The notes under the pieces were generated by a model. The model saw only the letters and a program-made list of their open reading frames with translations. It was not told the origin of the DNA and searched no databases. Both the position numbers and the translations under genes were made by a program. Below are positions 15,566 to 24,162 of a stretch of DNA of 62,838 bases, one piece after another. Source of the DNA: CAYZHM01 sp964478225 (lineage in GTDB: Bacteria; Pseudomonadota; Alphaproteobacteria; Micavibrionales; Micavibrionaceae); assembly GCA_964478225.1 (NCBI GenBank), contig CAYZHM010000009.1:1-62838 (forward strand). The letters are read 5' to 3'. The stretch's first letter is position 1; each line of letters begins with the position of its first letter.

Positions 15566-16723
15566 ATGACCCTCAAACTCTCCCGCAGATCCGATATCGA
15601 AAGCTTCCGCGCCCTGAAAACAGTCCGTGAAGTCAACAAGCGTGTCGAGGCCGGTCAAGACATTATCCAGCTTCATTACGGCCAGCCCTGCTTTGGCGCG
15701 CCAACAGCTGTCCTCAAAACCGCCTGCGAAGACATCATGACCGACCAGCGCCAGGGTTACACAGGGGCCGTCGGTACACCAGAACTCCAGCAACGCATCG
15801 CACGCTACTACGCTGAAAGTTACAATGTTCCCGGCGTCGACCCCGAACGCATCGCCATCACAATCGGCTCCTCCGGTGCCTTTATTTTCGCCTTTTTGGC
15901 AGCTTTTGATGAGGGAGACACCGTCGCCATAACCACTCCAACCTACCCTGCTTACAAAAACATTCTGAACGCACTCGATATTAAGGTTCTCGAAATTCCT
16001 ACAACAATCGAAACCAACTACCAACCAACAGCCGATCTCTTAGAAAATTGCGGCCACCGTTTTGACGGCCTGATCATCAACTCACCCTCCAACCCTACCG
16101 GATGCTTAATCGAGACCACAGAGCTTGAAAAAATATCCCGCTGGTGCGATGACAATGATGTACGCCTGATTTCTGACGAGGCCTACCACCGCATCACCTA
16201 CGAACAAGACGCCGCTACGGCGCTCCCTTACTCAAAAACAGGCATCATCACCAACACATTCTCCAAATATTTTGCCATGACCGGCTGGCGGCTTGGCTGG
16301 ATGATTCTCCCCAACACTGCAATGGCGGAACGCGTGAAAAAACTGGCCGAAAATTTGTTCGTTTCACCGCCCACGCAATCACAACGCATCGCCTGTAACA
16401 TTTTTGATCATCTGGATGTCCTGGACGGCCATGTCGCCCATTACAAAAGAAACCGCGATATCCTGAAAAAGGGCCTTCCCGAAGCAGGCTTCAATAAACT
16501 CTCACCAATGCAGGGCGCGTTTTATACTTATGTTGACCTTAGCGATCATACCGACAACAGCGAAGAGTTTTGCGCGCGCATGATCGACGAAGCTGGCGTC
16601 TCGTGTGCCGCTGGGCTGGATTTCGACACAGCCCGCGGCCATCAAACCATGCGCATTTCTTACGCAGGCCCACCCGAAGATATGCACGAGGCGTGCATCC
16701 GCCTCAAAAAGTGGCTAGGATAG
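15566..16723 (+). CDS. Class I/II PLP-dependent aminotransferase
   Basis: 385 residues. Moves an amino group between an amino acid and a 2-oxo acid using pyridoxal phosphate. The fold-type I landmarks are in order: the HYGQPCFGAP entry loop, PTYPAYKN, the INSPSNPTG motif, ISDEAYHRI with the PLP-ring Asp, and TNTFSKYFAMTGWRLGW with the Schiff-base Lys; the C-terminal Arg is in MRISYAG. Substrate cannot be told; the closest group is aspartate/tyrosine/aromatic-type aminotransferases. The open frame begins at a TTG at 15548; the ATG at 15566 is preferred. The pilin-like gene follows after four bases. Confidence 0.93.
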   Translation: MTLKLSRRSDIESFRALKTVREVNKRVEAGQDIIQLHYGQPCFGAPTAVLKTACEDIMTDQRQGYTGAVGTPELQQRIARYYAESYNVPGVDPERIAITIGSSGAFIFAFLAAFDEGDTVAITTPTYPAYKNILNALDIKVLEIPTTIETNYQPTADLLENCGHRFDGLIINSPSNPTGCLIETTELEKISRWCDDNDVRLISDEAYHRITYEQDAATALPYSKTGIITNTFSKYFAMTGWRLGWMILPNTAMAERVKKLAENLFVSPPTQSQRIACNIFDHLDVLDGHVAHYKRNRDILKKGLPEAGFNKLSPMQGAFYTYVDLSDHTDNSEEFCARMIDEAGVSCAAGLDFDTARGHQTMRISYAGPPEDMHEACIRLKKWLG

Positions 16724-16727
16724 AATA

Positions 16728-17396
16728 ATGAAAAGCCAATCTGGTAACGCCCTCTGGTTCATACTGATCGCCGTCGCCCTGCTAGGCGCACTAACAATGG
16801 TTCTCAGCAAAGGCACAAGCAACGTTGATCAATCTGCCAACGTCGAACAGGCACGAATCAAAGCAAGCCAGATTATGCGCTACGCCAAATCTGTTGAAAT
16901 CGCCCTCCAGCAACTTCAACAAACCAAAGGCTGTTCCGAAAACGAAATCAGTTTTGAAAACACAACCGATACAAACTACAGCAACGGAAACAGCCCATCT
17001 GATGAATCCTGCCACATGTTCCAACCCGAAGGCGCAGGCCTCACATGGACAAGTTTCGGACAAACACCCCTCACCGGTATAACCACCGACACAGGATTCA
17101 CCGGCGACATCATGATCCGAGGCCTTGAAGGCGATACGAGCGGAAGCGGAAATGAACTGATTTTCTTCGCAAAGGTCTCCGAATCTTTATGCACTCAAAT
17201 TAATAAAGAACTCTCAATCTCCGGCGCCACAATGGTCAGCGGCATAACCACATGGGCCATGCCGTTCACAGGCGCTTTCTCAGGTGGAATAATCATCCCT
17301 GATGATGGGGGTGCGGCTTTTGCAGGAAAATCCGCTGGATGCTTAACCGACGACAATGGCGACTTCGTGTTCTACAACGTTATCTTGGCGCGCTGA
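16728..17396 (+). CDS. Pilin- or pseudopilin-like exported protein
   Basis: 222 residues. MKSQSGNALWFILIAVALLGALTMVLSKG looks like a type IV prepilin N-terminus: a short basic leader, a Gly before a hydrophobic helix, then an alpha-helical spine (NVEQARIKASQIMRYAKSVEIAL). The usual Phe+1/Glu+5 pair is not clear, so cleavage by prepilin peptidase is uncertain. The C-terminal part is Gly/Thr-rich with four Cys in two pairs (KGC, DESC; LCTQ, AGCLTDD). It lies four bases after the aminotransferase, but a functional link is not obvious. Assembly machinery for pili is not in this window. Confidence 0.65.
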   Translation: MKSQSGNALWFILIAVALLGALTMVLSKGTSNVDQSANVEQARIKASQIMRYAKSVEIALQQLQQTKGCSENEISFENTTDTNYSNGNSPSDESCHMFQPEGAGLTWTSFGQTPLTGITTDTGFTGDIMIRGLEGDTSGSGNELIFFAKVSESLCTQINKELSISGATMVSGITTWAMPFTGAFSGGIIIPDDGGAAFAGKSAGCLTDDNGDFVFYNVILAR

Positions 17397-17422
17397 TAAA
17401 AGGGGATGAACAAAACTCTTTA

Positions 17423-19801
17423 TTAGTCCTTGCTCCACCAACCTTTTTTCTTTTCCTTGGGTGCTTCGCTGACAACTTCATACGCTACCGACGAAATCGC
17501 ACGCTTCTGAGGGGCCTTCTTAACCTCCGCATCATCATTCGCTTTCGCCTTCGCCTTCTTCGCTGGCGCCTTCTTAGCAGCAGGCTTCTTCGCCGGAGGC
17601 TTCTCAGATAGAACATCTTCAACCTTGGCTTCATCCGCCTTCACATCCTCTTTCGAAGCTGAAGGCTTGGATTCTTTTTCCTCATGATTCTCATCATCTC
17701 TCGTCATATCCGAATTTTTGTCCTTCGCCTCATCATCCTTCCGCGAAGAATGACGACGACCACCACGGCGTGACCGGCGCTTATCAGATGATTTCTCACT
17801 CTGATCACCATCCTTACCGCGTGCGGAATCATCATCATCCTCTGCGTCATCCGCATCCGACGGGTCAGACGGTTTAGAAACTTCAATACGGAACGATGAT
17901 GCTGAATGGCTATCATCCACGCGGATCATGACCTGAAACTCATAACGCTCCTCAATCATGCTCAAATGCTTGCGCTTGTTGTTGAGCATATAAAGCGCCA
18001 CTTCATTCGGAACATGAACAATCACCTGCGCCGCGCGGTTTTTCATGCCTTCTTCTTCAATCGCACGCAAAACCATAATCGATGTCGCATCGGCCGAACG
18101 CACACGCCCTAAGCCTAAACACTGCCTACAGGTTTCATATTGAGATTCCGTCAATGAAGGATTCAAACGCTGGCGTGACAATTCCATCAAACCGAAAGAA
18201 GAAATACGTCCATGCTGAACACGCGCCCGGTCCAAGCTCAGAGCTTCGCGCATCTTGCGCTCAACCTTCGCATTATTCCGGCGATCTTCCATATCGATAA
18301 AGTCGATCACAACCAAACCGCCAAGATCGCGCAATCTTAACTGACGCGCAACCTCTTCCGCCGCTTCCAAATTCGTCTTGAGGGCTGTTTCCTCAATATG
18401 GCGCTCTTTCGTCGCACGGCCCGAGTTCACATCGATCGACACAAGCGCTTCAGTCGGGTTAATAACCAAATAACCACCGGATGGCAGTGTGACTTGCACT
18501 TCGCCAATGTCCGCAATCTGCCCTTCGGCCTTATATTTGTTGAAAAGAGGAAGCGTATCGTTTTTATATTCGCTGACTTTCTTCACATGCGAAGGAATCA
18601 TCATCTTCATGAAATTCTTCGCATTGTTGTATCCTTCTTCACCGGAAACTTCGATTTCATCAATATCCTTGGAATACAGATCACGCACAGCACGTTTAAT
18701 CAAATCAGCTTCTTCATAAACCAAAGACGGAGCTGATGACTCCAGCGTCAATTCACGAATGTTGTCCCAAAGCCGCATCAAATAATCGAGATCACGCTTC
18801 ACTTCTGCTTTCGTACGCTCAACACCGGCGGTACGCACAATCACTGACATTCCCTTTGGAACCTCAAGCTCTTTGAGCAATTCGCGCATCTTCGCACGGT
18901 CTTTGTAATTGGCAATCTTGCGCGAAACACCGCCACCACGAGGGCTGTTCGGCATCAACACGCAATAACGGCCCGGCAATGAAAGATAAGTGGTAAACGC
19001 CGCGCCTTTGTTTCCGCGTTCTTCTTTCGAAGCCTGCACCAAAACAATCTGACCGCGCTTAATGACTTCCTGAATCTTATATTTACGGCGCAAATTAAAA
19101 CGGAAACGCTCTTCCGGATCAAAATGCTCGTCGCTGTATTTTTCGGTACGGCGACCACGAAACTGTTTCCCGCCATTATGCCGCCCGCGTCCACGACCGC
19201 GACCGCCGCGTCCCCGGCCATCACGCCCGCCACGTCTTTGATTGCCAACACCGTCATCAGCCTGGTCATCATCCGAAACAACATTGCCGATATTATCTTC
19301 AATTTCTTCCTCGTCTTCGGGAATCATATTGCCAATATTATCTTCAAGGTCTGAATCCTGATCGTGGTGATCATGATCAAGAGGCTCATCAAGATCATCA
19401 CCTTGATCCGCTCCTTCTTCATCTTGGGAAGACTCAGAGGTTTGCGCTTCATGTTGTTCCTCTTCACGTTCAGCAGCCTCGCGTTCAGCAAGAGCCTCTT
19501 CGTGCTTACGAAGCATTTCTTCCTGCTCAGCCATCAAGGCCTCGCGGTCTTCCATCGGAATACGGAAATAATCAGGATGAATCTCAGAGAACGGTAAAAA
19601 TCCGTGACGATTCCCACCAAAGTTCACAAATGCCGCCTGCAACGAAGGCTCAACCCGCGTCACTTTTGCGAGAAAAATACTGCCTTTTATAGGTTTGCGG
19701 AATTTACTTTCATATTCAAATTCGACAAGCTTTTCGCCGTCCATGACTGCAACACGTACCTCCTCAGGATGCGTTGCATCAATCAACATTTTTTTAGCCA
19801 T
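17423..19801 (-). CDS. rne: Ribonuclease E/G
   Basis: Endonuclease of mRNA decay and rRNA processing, scaffold of the degradosome. 792 residues. Begins MAKKMLIDATHPEEVRVAV; the S1 RNA-binding domain (37 onward) is split by an insert of about 145 residues: a coiled Glu-rich part, an acidic part with the repeated DNIGN motif (about 154-173), and an Arg-Gly-rich patch (about 189-213). The catalytic domain has VSIDVNSGRATKE and LVVIDFIDME with the Mg-binding Asp pair, then the Zn-link Cys pair (CRQCLG). The C-terminal tail is charged and ends with Lys/Ala-rich repeats. It starts with a leader of about 230 bases that can form hairpins, as expected for an autoregulated rne. Confidence 0.97.
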   Translation of the reverse strand: MAKKMLIDATHPEEVRVAVMDGEKLVEFEYESKFRKPIKGSIFLAKVTRVEPSLQAAFVNFGGNRHGFLPFSEIHPDYFRIPMEDREALMAEQEEMLRKHEEALAEREAAEREEEQHEAQTSESSQDEEGADQGDDLDEPLDHDHHDQDSDLEDNIGNMIPEDEEEIEDNIGNVVSDDDQADDGVGNQRRGGRDGRGRGGRGRGRGRHNGGKQFRGRRTEKYSDEHFDPEERFRFNLRRKYKIQEVIKRGQIVLVQASKEERGNKGAAFTTYLSLPGRYCVLMPNSPRGGGVSRKIANYKDRAKMRELLKELEVPKGMSVIVRTAGVERTKAEVKRDLDYLMRLWDNIRELTLESSAPSLVYEEADLIKRAVRDLYSKDIDEIEVSGEEGYNNAKNFMKMMIPSHVKKVSEYKNDTLPLFNKYKAEGQIADIGEVQVTLPSGGYLVINPTEALVSIDVNSGRATKERHIEETALKTNLEAAEEVARQLRLRDLGGLVVIDFIDMEDRRNNAKVERKMREALSLDRARVQHGRISSFGLMELSRQRLNPSLTESQYETCRQCLGLGRVRSADATSIMVLRAIEEEGMKNRAAQVIVHVPNEVALYMLNNKRKHLSMIEERYEFQVMIRVDDSHSASSFRIEVSKPSDPSDADDAEDDDDSARGKDGDQSEKSSDKRRSRRGGRRHSSRKDDEAKDKNSDMTRDDENHEEKESKPSASKEDVKADEAKVEDVLSEKPPAKKPAAKKAPAKKAKAKANDDAEVKKAPQKRAISSVAYEVVSEAPKEKKKGWWSKD

Positions 19802-20033
19802 AATGAGTCTCCATCATACGGCGCCGCAGTCACTTCTTCGGCCTGCTATCACAGGGGGAAGCGACGCAAACTTTGCGCCTTAAAACATTTCACAATTTTG
19901 GCTATTACAATCCGCGAAATCTCTAAAGTCTTTAACTGTCTTACAACAAACGCTAAAATCGCAATAGCAAAATACCTAATCGCACCTTACACAGTGTTTA
20001 AGTTCCACACAATAGAAAAATGATTCGGCTCAA

Positions 20034-20774
20034 ATGAAGACAATAAACCAAATAAAACCAGGATCTTACATTGTCATACTGACCGGAGCAGGCATTTCGG
20101 CCGAAAGCGGCCTGGAAACATTTCGCGGCGCTGGCGGCCTCTGGTGTGGTCATAATATCGAGGACGTCGCCACCCCCGAAGCTTTCATGCGCAACCCCTC
20201 CCTCGTTCATGAATTTTACAACATGCGCCGCACGGGGCTACTCGATCCAAAAATTCAACCCAACCCGGCCCACATCGCCCTCGCTCAGCTTGAACAAAAC
20301 TGGGATGGTGAAATTCTTGTCGTCACTCAAAACATTGATGACCTGCACGAGCGCGCCGGCACCCAAAAACTCATCCACATGCACGGGGAAGTGCTGAAGG
20401 CCTTTTGCCATTTCTGCTCCAGTGGCACAGGCTATAAAATCGAATGCCTAAATAATCTAACCGGCGCTGAAACCTGCCCCCAATGCCACAAACCCGGCGG
20501 TCTCAGGCCCGATATCGTCTGGTTCGGGGAAATGCCTTACGAAATGGACCGTATCTATAACGCCCTCTCAAGCTGCGACCTCTTCCTCTCAATCGGAACC
20601 TCAGGCAACGTCTACCCCGCAGCAGGTTTTGTTGCTCATGCGCGCCATAGCGGCGCCCTGACCGTCGAAATCAATCTCGATCCCTCTCAAAACTCTTCCC
20701 TTTTTGATGAATCTCTTCTCGGAGCCGCTGGAACAGTTGTACCACAATTTGTTGATGCTATATTACACTCATGA
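20034..20774 (+). CDS. cobB: NAD-dependent protein deacylase (CobB-type sirtuin)
   Basis: Removes acetyl or succinyl groups from protein lysines using NAD. 246 residues. GAGIS (18-22), TQNIDDLHERAG (98-109), the catalytic His117 (IHMHGE) and the zinc Cys 125, 128, 148 and 151 are all present, as is WFGEMP. Tyr62 and Arg65 (FYNMRR) match the pair that lets class III sirtuins take succinyl- and malonyl-lysine, so desuccinylase activity is likely. The last codon overlaps the start of the amidase gene (ATGA), so the two are coupled. Confidence 0.95.
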   Translation: MKTINQIKPGSYIVILTGAGISAESGLETFRGAGGLWCGHNIEDVATPEAFMRNPSLVHEFYNMRRTGLLDPKIQPNPAHIALAQLEQNWDGEILVVTQNIDDLHERAGTQKLIHMHGEVLKAFCHFCSSGTGYKIECLNNLTGAETCPQCHKPGGLRPDIVWFGEMPYEMDRIYNALSSCDLFLSIGTSGNVYPAAGFVAHARHSGALTVEINLDPSQNSSLFDESLLGAAGTVVPQFVDAILHS

Positions 20775-22024
20775 CTCGCGTTCTTCTCTCACTGTTATTT
20801 CTCCTTATCTCCAGCAATGCTTGGGCGCTTACGATCACGGGGGCGCGCATCGGCGCACACACAGACAAAACGCGCCTCGTTTTTGAAATGGATGAACCAC
20901 AAGATTTCCGCGCATTCGTCTTGGAAAACCCTTATCGTCTCATCATCGACCTCCCGCAATTTCAATGGAAAGCAAGCGGCCTTGACGGCGCCGCCGCGGC
21001 CAACATCACATCCATCCGCCATGGCGCCCTGAAACCCGGAATTTCCCGCGTTGTCCTCGATCTTAAAAAGCCAATCGCCATCCAAAATGCCTTCTTTGTT
21101 CCCCCGCAAAGTGGCAAACCCGATCGTCTCGTCATCGACTTCAATCTGGTCCCAAGCAGCGTCTTTGACCAAACCAAGACCTCTGTTTTTGGAGACTTAA
21201 ATGTCGAAGCACAAACTCCAACCGCCGCAACATCCACCCCGTTCGCCATCGCCAGCGCAGACGGCGCAATCCCGCTGCCGCCTGAAAAACCAGACTACTC
21301 CGCCCCATCCCCTTCTTCCGGCGCCTATAAACCCCTCATCATCATTGACCCCGGCCATGGCGGCGTTGACCCCGGTGCCATCGGCAAAAACAAAATCAAC
21401 GAAAAGGATGTTGTATTAAAACTGGGCAGGGAATTGCGCGATCAACTCCTGGCAACCGGACGCTACCGCGTCATGATGACACGTGATTCCGATATTTTTA
21501 TCCGGCTACGCGACCGCGTTAAATTCGCACGCGACAACGGCGGTGATCTTTTCGTCTCCATTCACGCCGACTCCATCGACAAACCTGACGTCCAAGGCGC
21601 CTCAGTCTACACACTGTCCGAAAAGGCCTCCGATGAGCAAACCGCCAAACTCGCCGCCCGCGAAAACAAGGCCGACCTGATCGCAGGAATCGACCTCAGC
21701 CATGAAGATGAAGAAGTCGCCAGCATCCTTGTCGATCTCGCCACCCGCGACACTATGAATCAATCCAAATTTTTCGCCGGCAATCTGGTCAAAGTCCTTC
21801 AAGGTGGCGGGGTCAAAACCTTGCCATCGACCCACCGTTCAGCAGGATTCGCAGTTCTTAAAGCGCCAGACATCCCCTCAATTCTTGTCGAGGCCGGCTT
21901 CATGTCCAATAACAGCGAAGCCAATCGCCTGAACACACCAGCTTATAGAAAACAAGTCGCCGGCGCCCTTCAACGCGGCATCGATGCCTATTTCGACCAA
22001 GTTAAGAAAAACGAGAGAATTTAG
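20771..22024 (+). CDS. amiC: N-acetylmuramoyl-L-alanine amidase (AMIN + Amidase_3)
   Basis: Periplasmic zinc enzyme cutting the bond between MurNAc and the peptide of peptidoglycan, used in septum splitting. 417 residues: signal peptide (MTRVLLSLLFLLISSNAWA), AMIN domain (about 20-125) for septal targeting, Pro/Ser linker, then Amidase_3 from about 190 with IIIDPGHGGVDPGAIG (zinc His), the conserved Glu in NEKDVVL, FVSIHAD (zinc His) and the catalytic Glu in LVEAGFMSN. The segment after HADS is the regulatory helix region typical of EnvC-controlled amidases. Translated with cobB; its stop interlocks with that of the next gene on the minus strand. Confidence 0.95.
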   Translation: MTRVLLSLLFLLISSNAWALTITGARIGAHTDKTRLVFEMDEPQDFRAFVLENPYRLIIDLPQFQWKASGLDGAAAANITSIRHGALKPGISRVVLDLKKPIAIQNAFFVPPQSGKPDRLVIDFNLVPSSVFDQTKTSVFGDLNVEAQTPTAATSTPFAIASADGAIPLPPEKPDYSAPSPSSGAYKPLIIIDPGHGGVDPGAIGKNKINEKDVVLKLGRELRDQLLATGRYRVMMTRDSDIFIRLRDRVKFARDNGGDLFVSIHADSIDKPDVQGASVYTLSEKASDEQTAKLAARENKADLIAGIDLSHEDEEVASILVDLATRDTMNQSKFFAGNLVKVLQGGGVKTLPSTHRSAGFAVLKAPDIPSILVEAGFMSNNSEANRLNTPAYRKQVAGALQRGIDAYFDQVKKNERI

Positions 22025-22464
22025 GCGACCTGAGGGTCATACTCCGAAGCATCAACCTGCTGCCCTTTGCGGTTCATCCACCACTTCCTTAAGTGACTAT
22101 GAAGGTCCGCCTGCTCAACAGAAGAAAGATTGCCTACAAACCTATCCGCATTCTGCACAGACAACAGTGCAAGCTCTTCGCGGCGATCAGGATCATGCCG
22201 CACATCATGCACAAAACTTTCCAAAGCCGCCGGGGTTGATAATTGAAGAAGAGCCCCCAAATCTTGCGCTTGCGGCGGTTCACAAAACATTTTGAAAAAC
22301 AAACGCCTCTCGGGCGCTTCAAGCTGGGATATAAACTTCCTCCCAACTGATTCAGCGGATAAAGCATCTCTGCGCTCAGCCTTAAGAGCACTCCGGAAAG
22401 CCTCTATATGCTCCGGCGTTGCCTGAACAATCACGCCATAGTATTCACGAATCCCGTCAATCAT
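22021..22464 (-). CDS. Hypothetical protein, 147 residues
   Basis: Soluble, helix-rich and charged (MIDGIREYYGVIVQATPEHIEAFRSALKAERR; QLEAPERRLFFKMFCEPPQ; NLSSVEQADLHSHLRKWW). No signal peptide or membrane helix. Its stop (TAA) interlocks with the amidase stop in the four bases TTAG. About 300 bases separate it from the next gene upstream, so it probably has its own promoter. I do not recognise the family. Confidence 0.65.
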   Translation of the reverse strand: MIDGIREYYGVIVQATPEHIEAFRSALKAERRDALSAESVGRKFISQLEAPERRLFFKMFCEPPQAQDLGALLQLSTPAALESFVHDVRHDPDRREELALLSVQNADRFVGNLSSVEQADLHSHLRKWWMNRKGQQVDASEYDPQVA

Positions 22465-22699
22465 ACTTAATCGTGGGAAATAATGGCGGAAAATTCAACC
22501 TTTTTTAAAAACAACAAGAAAGATTTGATGTGCACACTTCTGAAAGAATATGAAAAGCCCGCCACCAAGCGTCCTGTCAGACGAAGTAAAAAGAAGAAAG
22601 TTTGTTGCAAAAACGCCACACCCTCAAAAAAATAAAAAAAGACTTTAAAAACAGTATTCAATTCATTTGGGCTTGTGTATAAGGAATGAGAAATACGAA

Positions 22700-22731
22700 C
22701 CTTGTCGTTGAGACAAGGAACCGGTTTTTTT
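22700..22731 (+). promoter_or_regulatory. Hairpin with U-run in the lipoprotein leader
   Basis: Perfect 7-bp stem CCTTGTC (22700-22706), loop GTTGA, GACAAGG (22712-22718), then AACCGG and seven T (22725-22731), 31 bases before the lipoprotein ATG. It may be an attenuator or a stabilising leader hairpin. The six-base gap before the T-run makes it an imperfect terminator. Confidence 0.4.
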
Positions 22732-22761
22732 AACGAACATATAAATGTGAGGAACAACACA

Positions 22762-22950
22762 ATGAAAAAATTAGCTTTGACACTTTGCATCGCAGGTTCT
22801 GCCATCGGTTTGACAGCTTGTGACACAACAGGTTCAGGTAACGTAGACACAGCAGCACCTTACGACATGGAGCGCACAGCATCACATGAAGATGGTTACG
22901 TTGCTTCTCCTGCAAGCGACCGCACTTTCAAAAAGATGCAAACGAAGTAA
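22762..22950 (+). CDS. Small lipoprotein
   Basis: 62 residues. MKKLALTLCIAGSAIGLTAC is a lipoprotein signal peptide with the lipobox LTAC; the mature peptide starts at Cys20 and is short and polar (CDTTGSGNVDTAAPYDMERT...SDRTFKKMQTK). The start at 22762 has GAGGAA ahead; an in-frame start at 22702 would destroy the leader. It has its own terminator. Residue two after the Cys is Thr (CDT: Asp at +2), and Asp at +2 can favour retention in the inner membrane in enterobacteria; the rule may not hold here. Function unknown. Confidence 0.85.
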   Translation: MKKLALTLCIAGSAIGLTACDTTGSGNVDTAAPYDMERTASHEDGYVASPASDRTFKKMQTK

Positions 22951-22966
22951 TTTCTTCGCGAATTCG

Positions 22967-22993
22967 AAAAAGCCGCCTTTAAGGCGGCTTTTT
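22967..22993 (+). terminator. Terminator of the small lipoprotein gene
   Basis: AAAAAGCCGCC, loop TTTAA, GGCGGCTTTTTT: strong GC stem with flanking A- and T-runs, so it also serves the convergent L,D-transpeptidase gene. Confidence 0.9.
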
Positions 22994-23015
22994 TATTGAA
23001 AATTTTTTGTAATAA

Positions 23016-24155
23016 CTATTGATTAAGAATCATTGATTTGTGACCGGGCTTTACATTCACGGGCTCAATTGCCTCTGCGCCGGCATCGCTTAATTCTTCT
23101 TCCGCAGGCTCTTCAGCCGCCTCCACAGTTGACTGCTCAACAGTCTCCTCCGGCACTTCTTCACCCGAAGACGGCTCTTCCTTCGCAGCTGTCTTCTCCA
23201 CTTCAGACTCAGCCGCACCCTCTGTCGTTGGTTCTTCAACCACACTCATCGAACGCCGCGCAATCTCAACCGGATACCCTTTACGCTCTTTCATCGCGGT
23301 CCGTATAGCAGCCCAGCGCAATTTATCTTCCCATTCTCCTGCAAACTTCTTGATATAGGCCTCATCATCTTCCGTCATCTTACCGGCCTCGACTTCGCCC
23401 ATCTCTTCCATTTGAATCGATTGTTCAAGTGTCGTATTCGCTTCAAGATAAAGTCGGTTATCAATCCATGCCATTTTCAAAGGCTGATCAACCACAGTCA
23501 CCTTTGCACCCACCGGCACCTTGCCAAAAACACTAATAATATCTTCAGGATACATCCGGATACACCCGCTGCTCACGCGGCGACCAATCCCATAAGGCTT
23601 ATTGGTTCCGTGAATCGCATATTCCGGCCATCCCAAATAAAGCGCATGTGTTCCCATCGGGTTATCAGGCCCCGGCGGCACAGCCACAGGCAAAGTTGGA
23701 TCTTCCTTGCGCATCCGCGGAGTCGGCCGCCATGTCGGCCCCTCCAATTTGCGGGCAACCTTCGTGCTGCCAGTGGGAGTTGAAAGCCCTTCACGCCCTA
23801 CCCCGATTGGATAAGTCACAGGCTGCTCTCCGCCCGGCGGAAAATAATACAAACGCATTTCCGGCAAATTAATAACCACACCATCACGCGGCGCATCGGG
23901 CAATAAATGGCGTGTCGGCAAAATCAACTGGGTCCCTGCGCCAGGCACCCATGGATCCACATAAGGATTGGCCGCTCGCATCTCGATATAGCCAAGATTA
24001 TAATCCCTGGCCAAATGCACAAACGTATCTTCATACTTCGCGCGAATTTCCTTGATTTCGCCAACATACGGCTTTTCATAGTCCCCCGCAGCCAAAACCT
24101 GTGGGGCAAATCCAACACTGGACAATAAAACAGCAAAAAATGGAAATATTCTCAT
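23016..24155 (-). CDS. L,D-transpeptidase (YkuD) with LysM-like segment
   Basis: Makes 3-3 peptidoglycan cross-links or anchors proteins to the wall in the periplasm. 379 residues from the ATG at 24155 (MRIFPFFAVLLSSVGFAPQVLAAG signal peptide); the longer frame starts at TTG. A LysM-like part (about 38-80, FVHLARDYNLGYIEMRAANPYV) is followed by the YkuD domain with GVGREGLSTPTGSTKV and the catalytic motif HGTNKPYGIGRRVSSGCIRM (Cys nucleophile, His). The last 90 residues are Glu/Ala/Pro-rich and low complexity, perhaps a wall-spanning tail. Seven bases after icd on the same strand, so co-transcribed with an unrelated metabolic gene. Confidence 0.93.
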   Translation of the reverse strand: MRIFPFFAVLLSSVGFAPQVLAAGDYEKPYVGEIKEIRAKYEDTFVHLARDYNLGYIEMRAANPYVDPWVPGAGTQLILPTRHLLPDAPRDGVVINLPEMRLYYFPPGGEQPVTYPIGVGREGLSTPTGSTKVARKLEGPTWRPTPRMRKEDPTLPVAVPPGPDNPMGTHALYLGWPEYAIHGTNKPYGIGRRVSSGCIRMYPEDIISVFGKVPVGAKVTVVDQPLKMAWIDNRLYLEANTTLEQSIQMEEMGEVEAGKMTEDDEAYIKKFAGEWEDKLRWAAIRTAMKERKGYPVEIARRSMSVVEEPTTEGAAESEVEKTAAKEEPSSGEEVPEETVEQSTVEAAEEPAEEELSDAGAEAIEPVNVKPGHKSMILNQ

Positions 24156-24162
24156 GGGGCTC

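Noticed and set aside
19802..20033. Separate small RNA in the rne leader
   Set aside because: The region can form hairpins (GCGCAAA...TTTGCG near 19862-19880) but no terminator is seen; it is better read as an rne leader.
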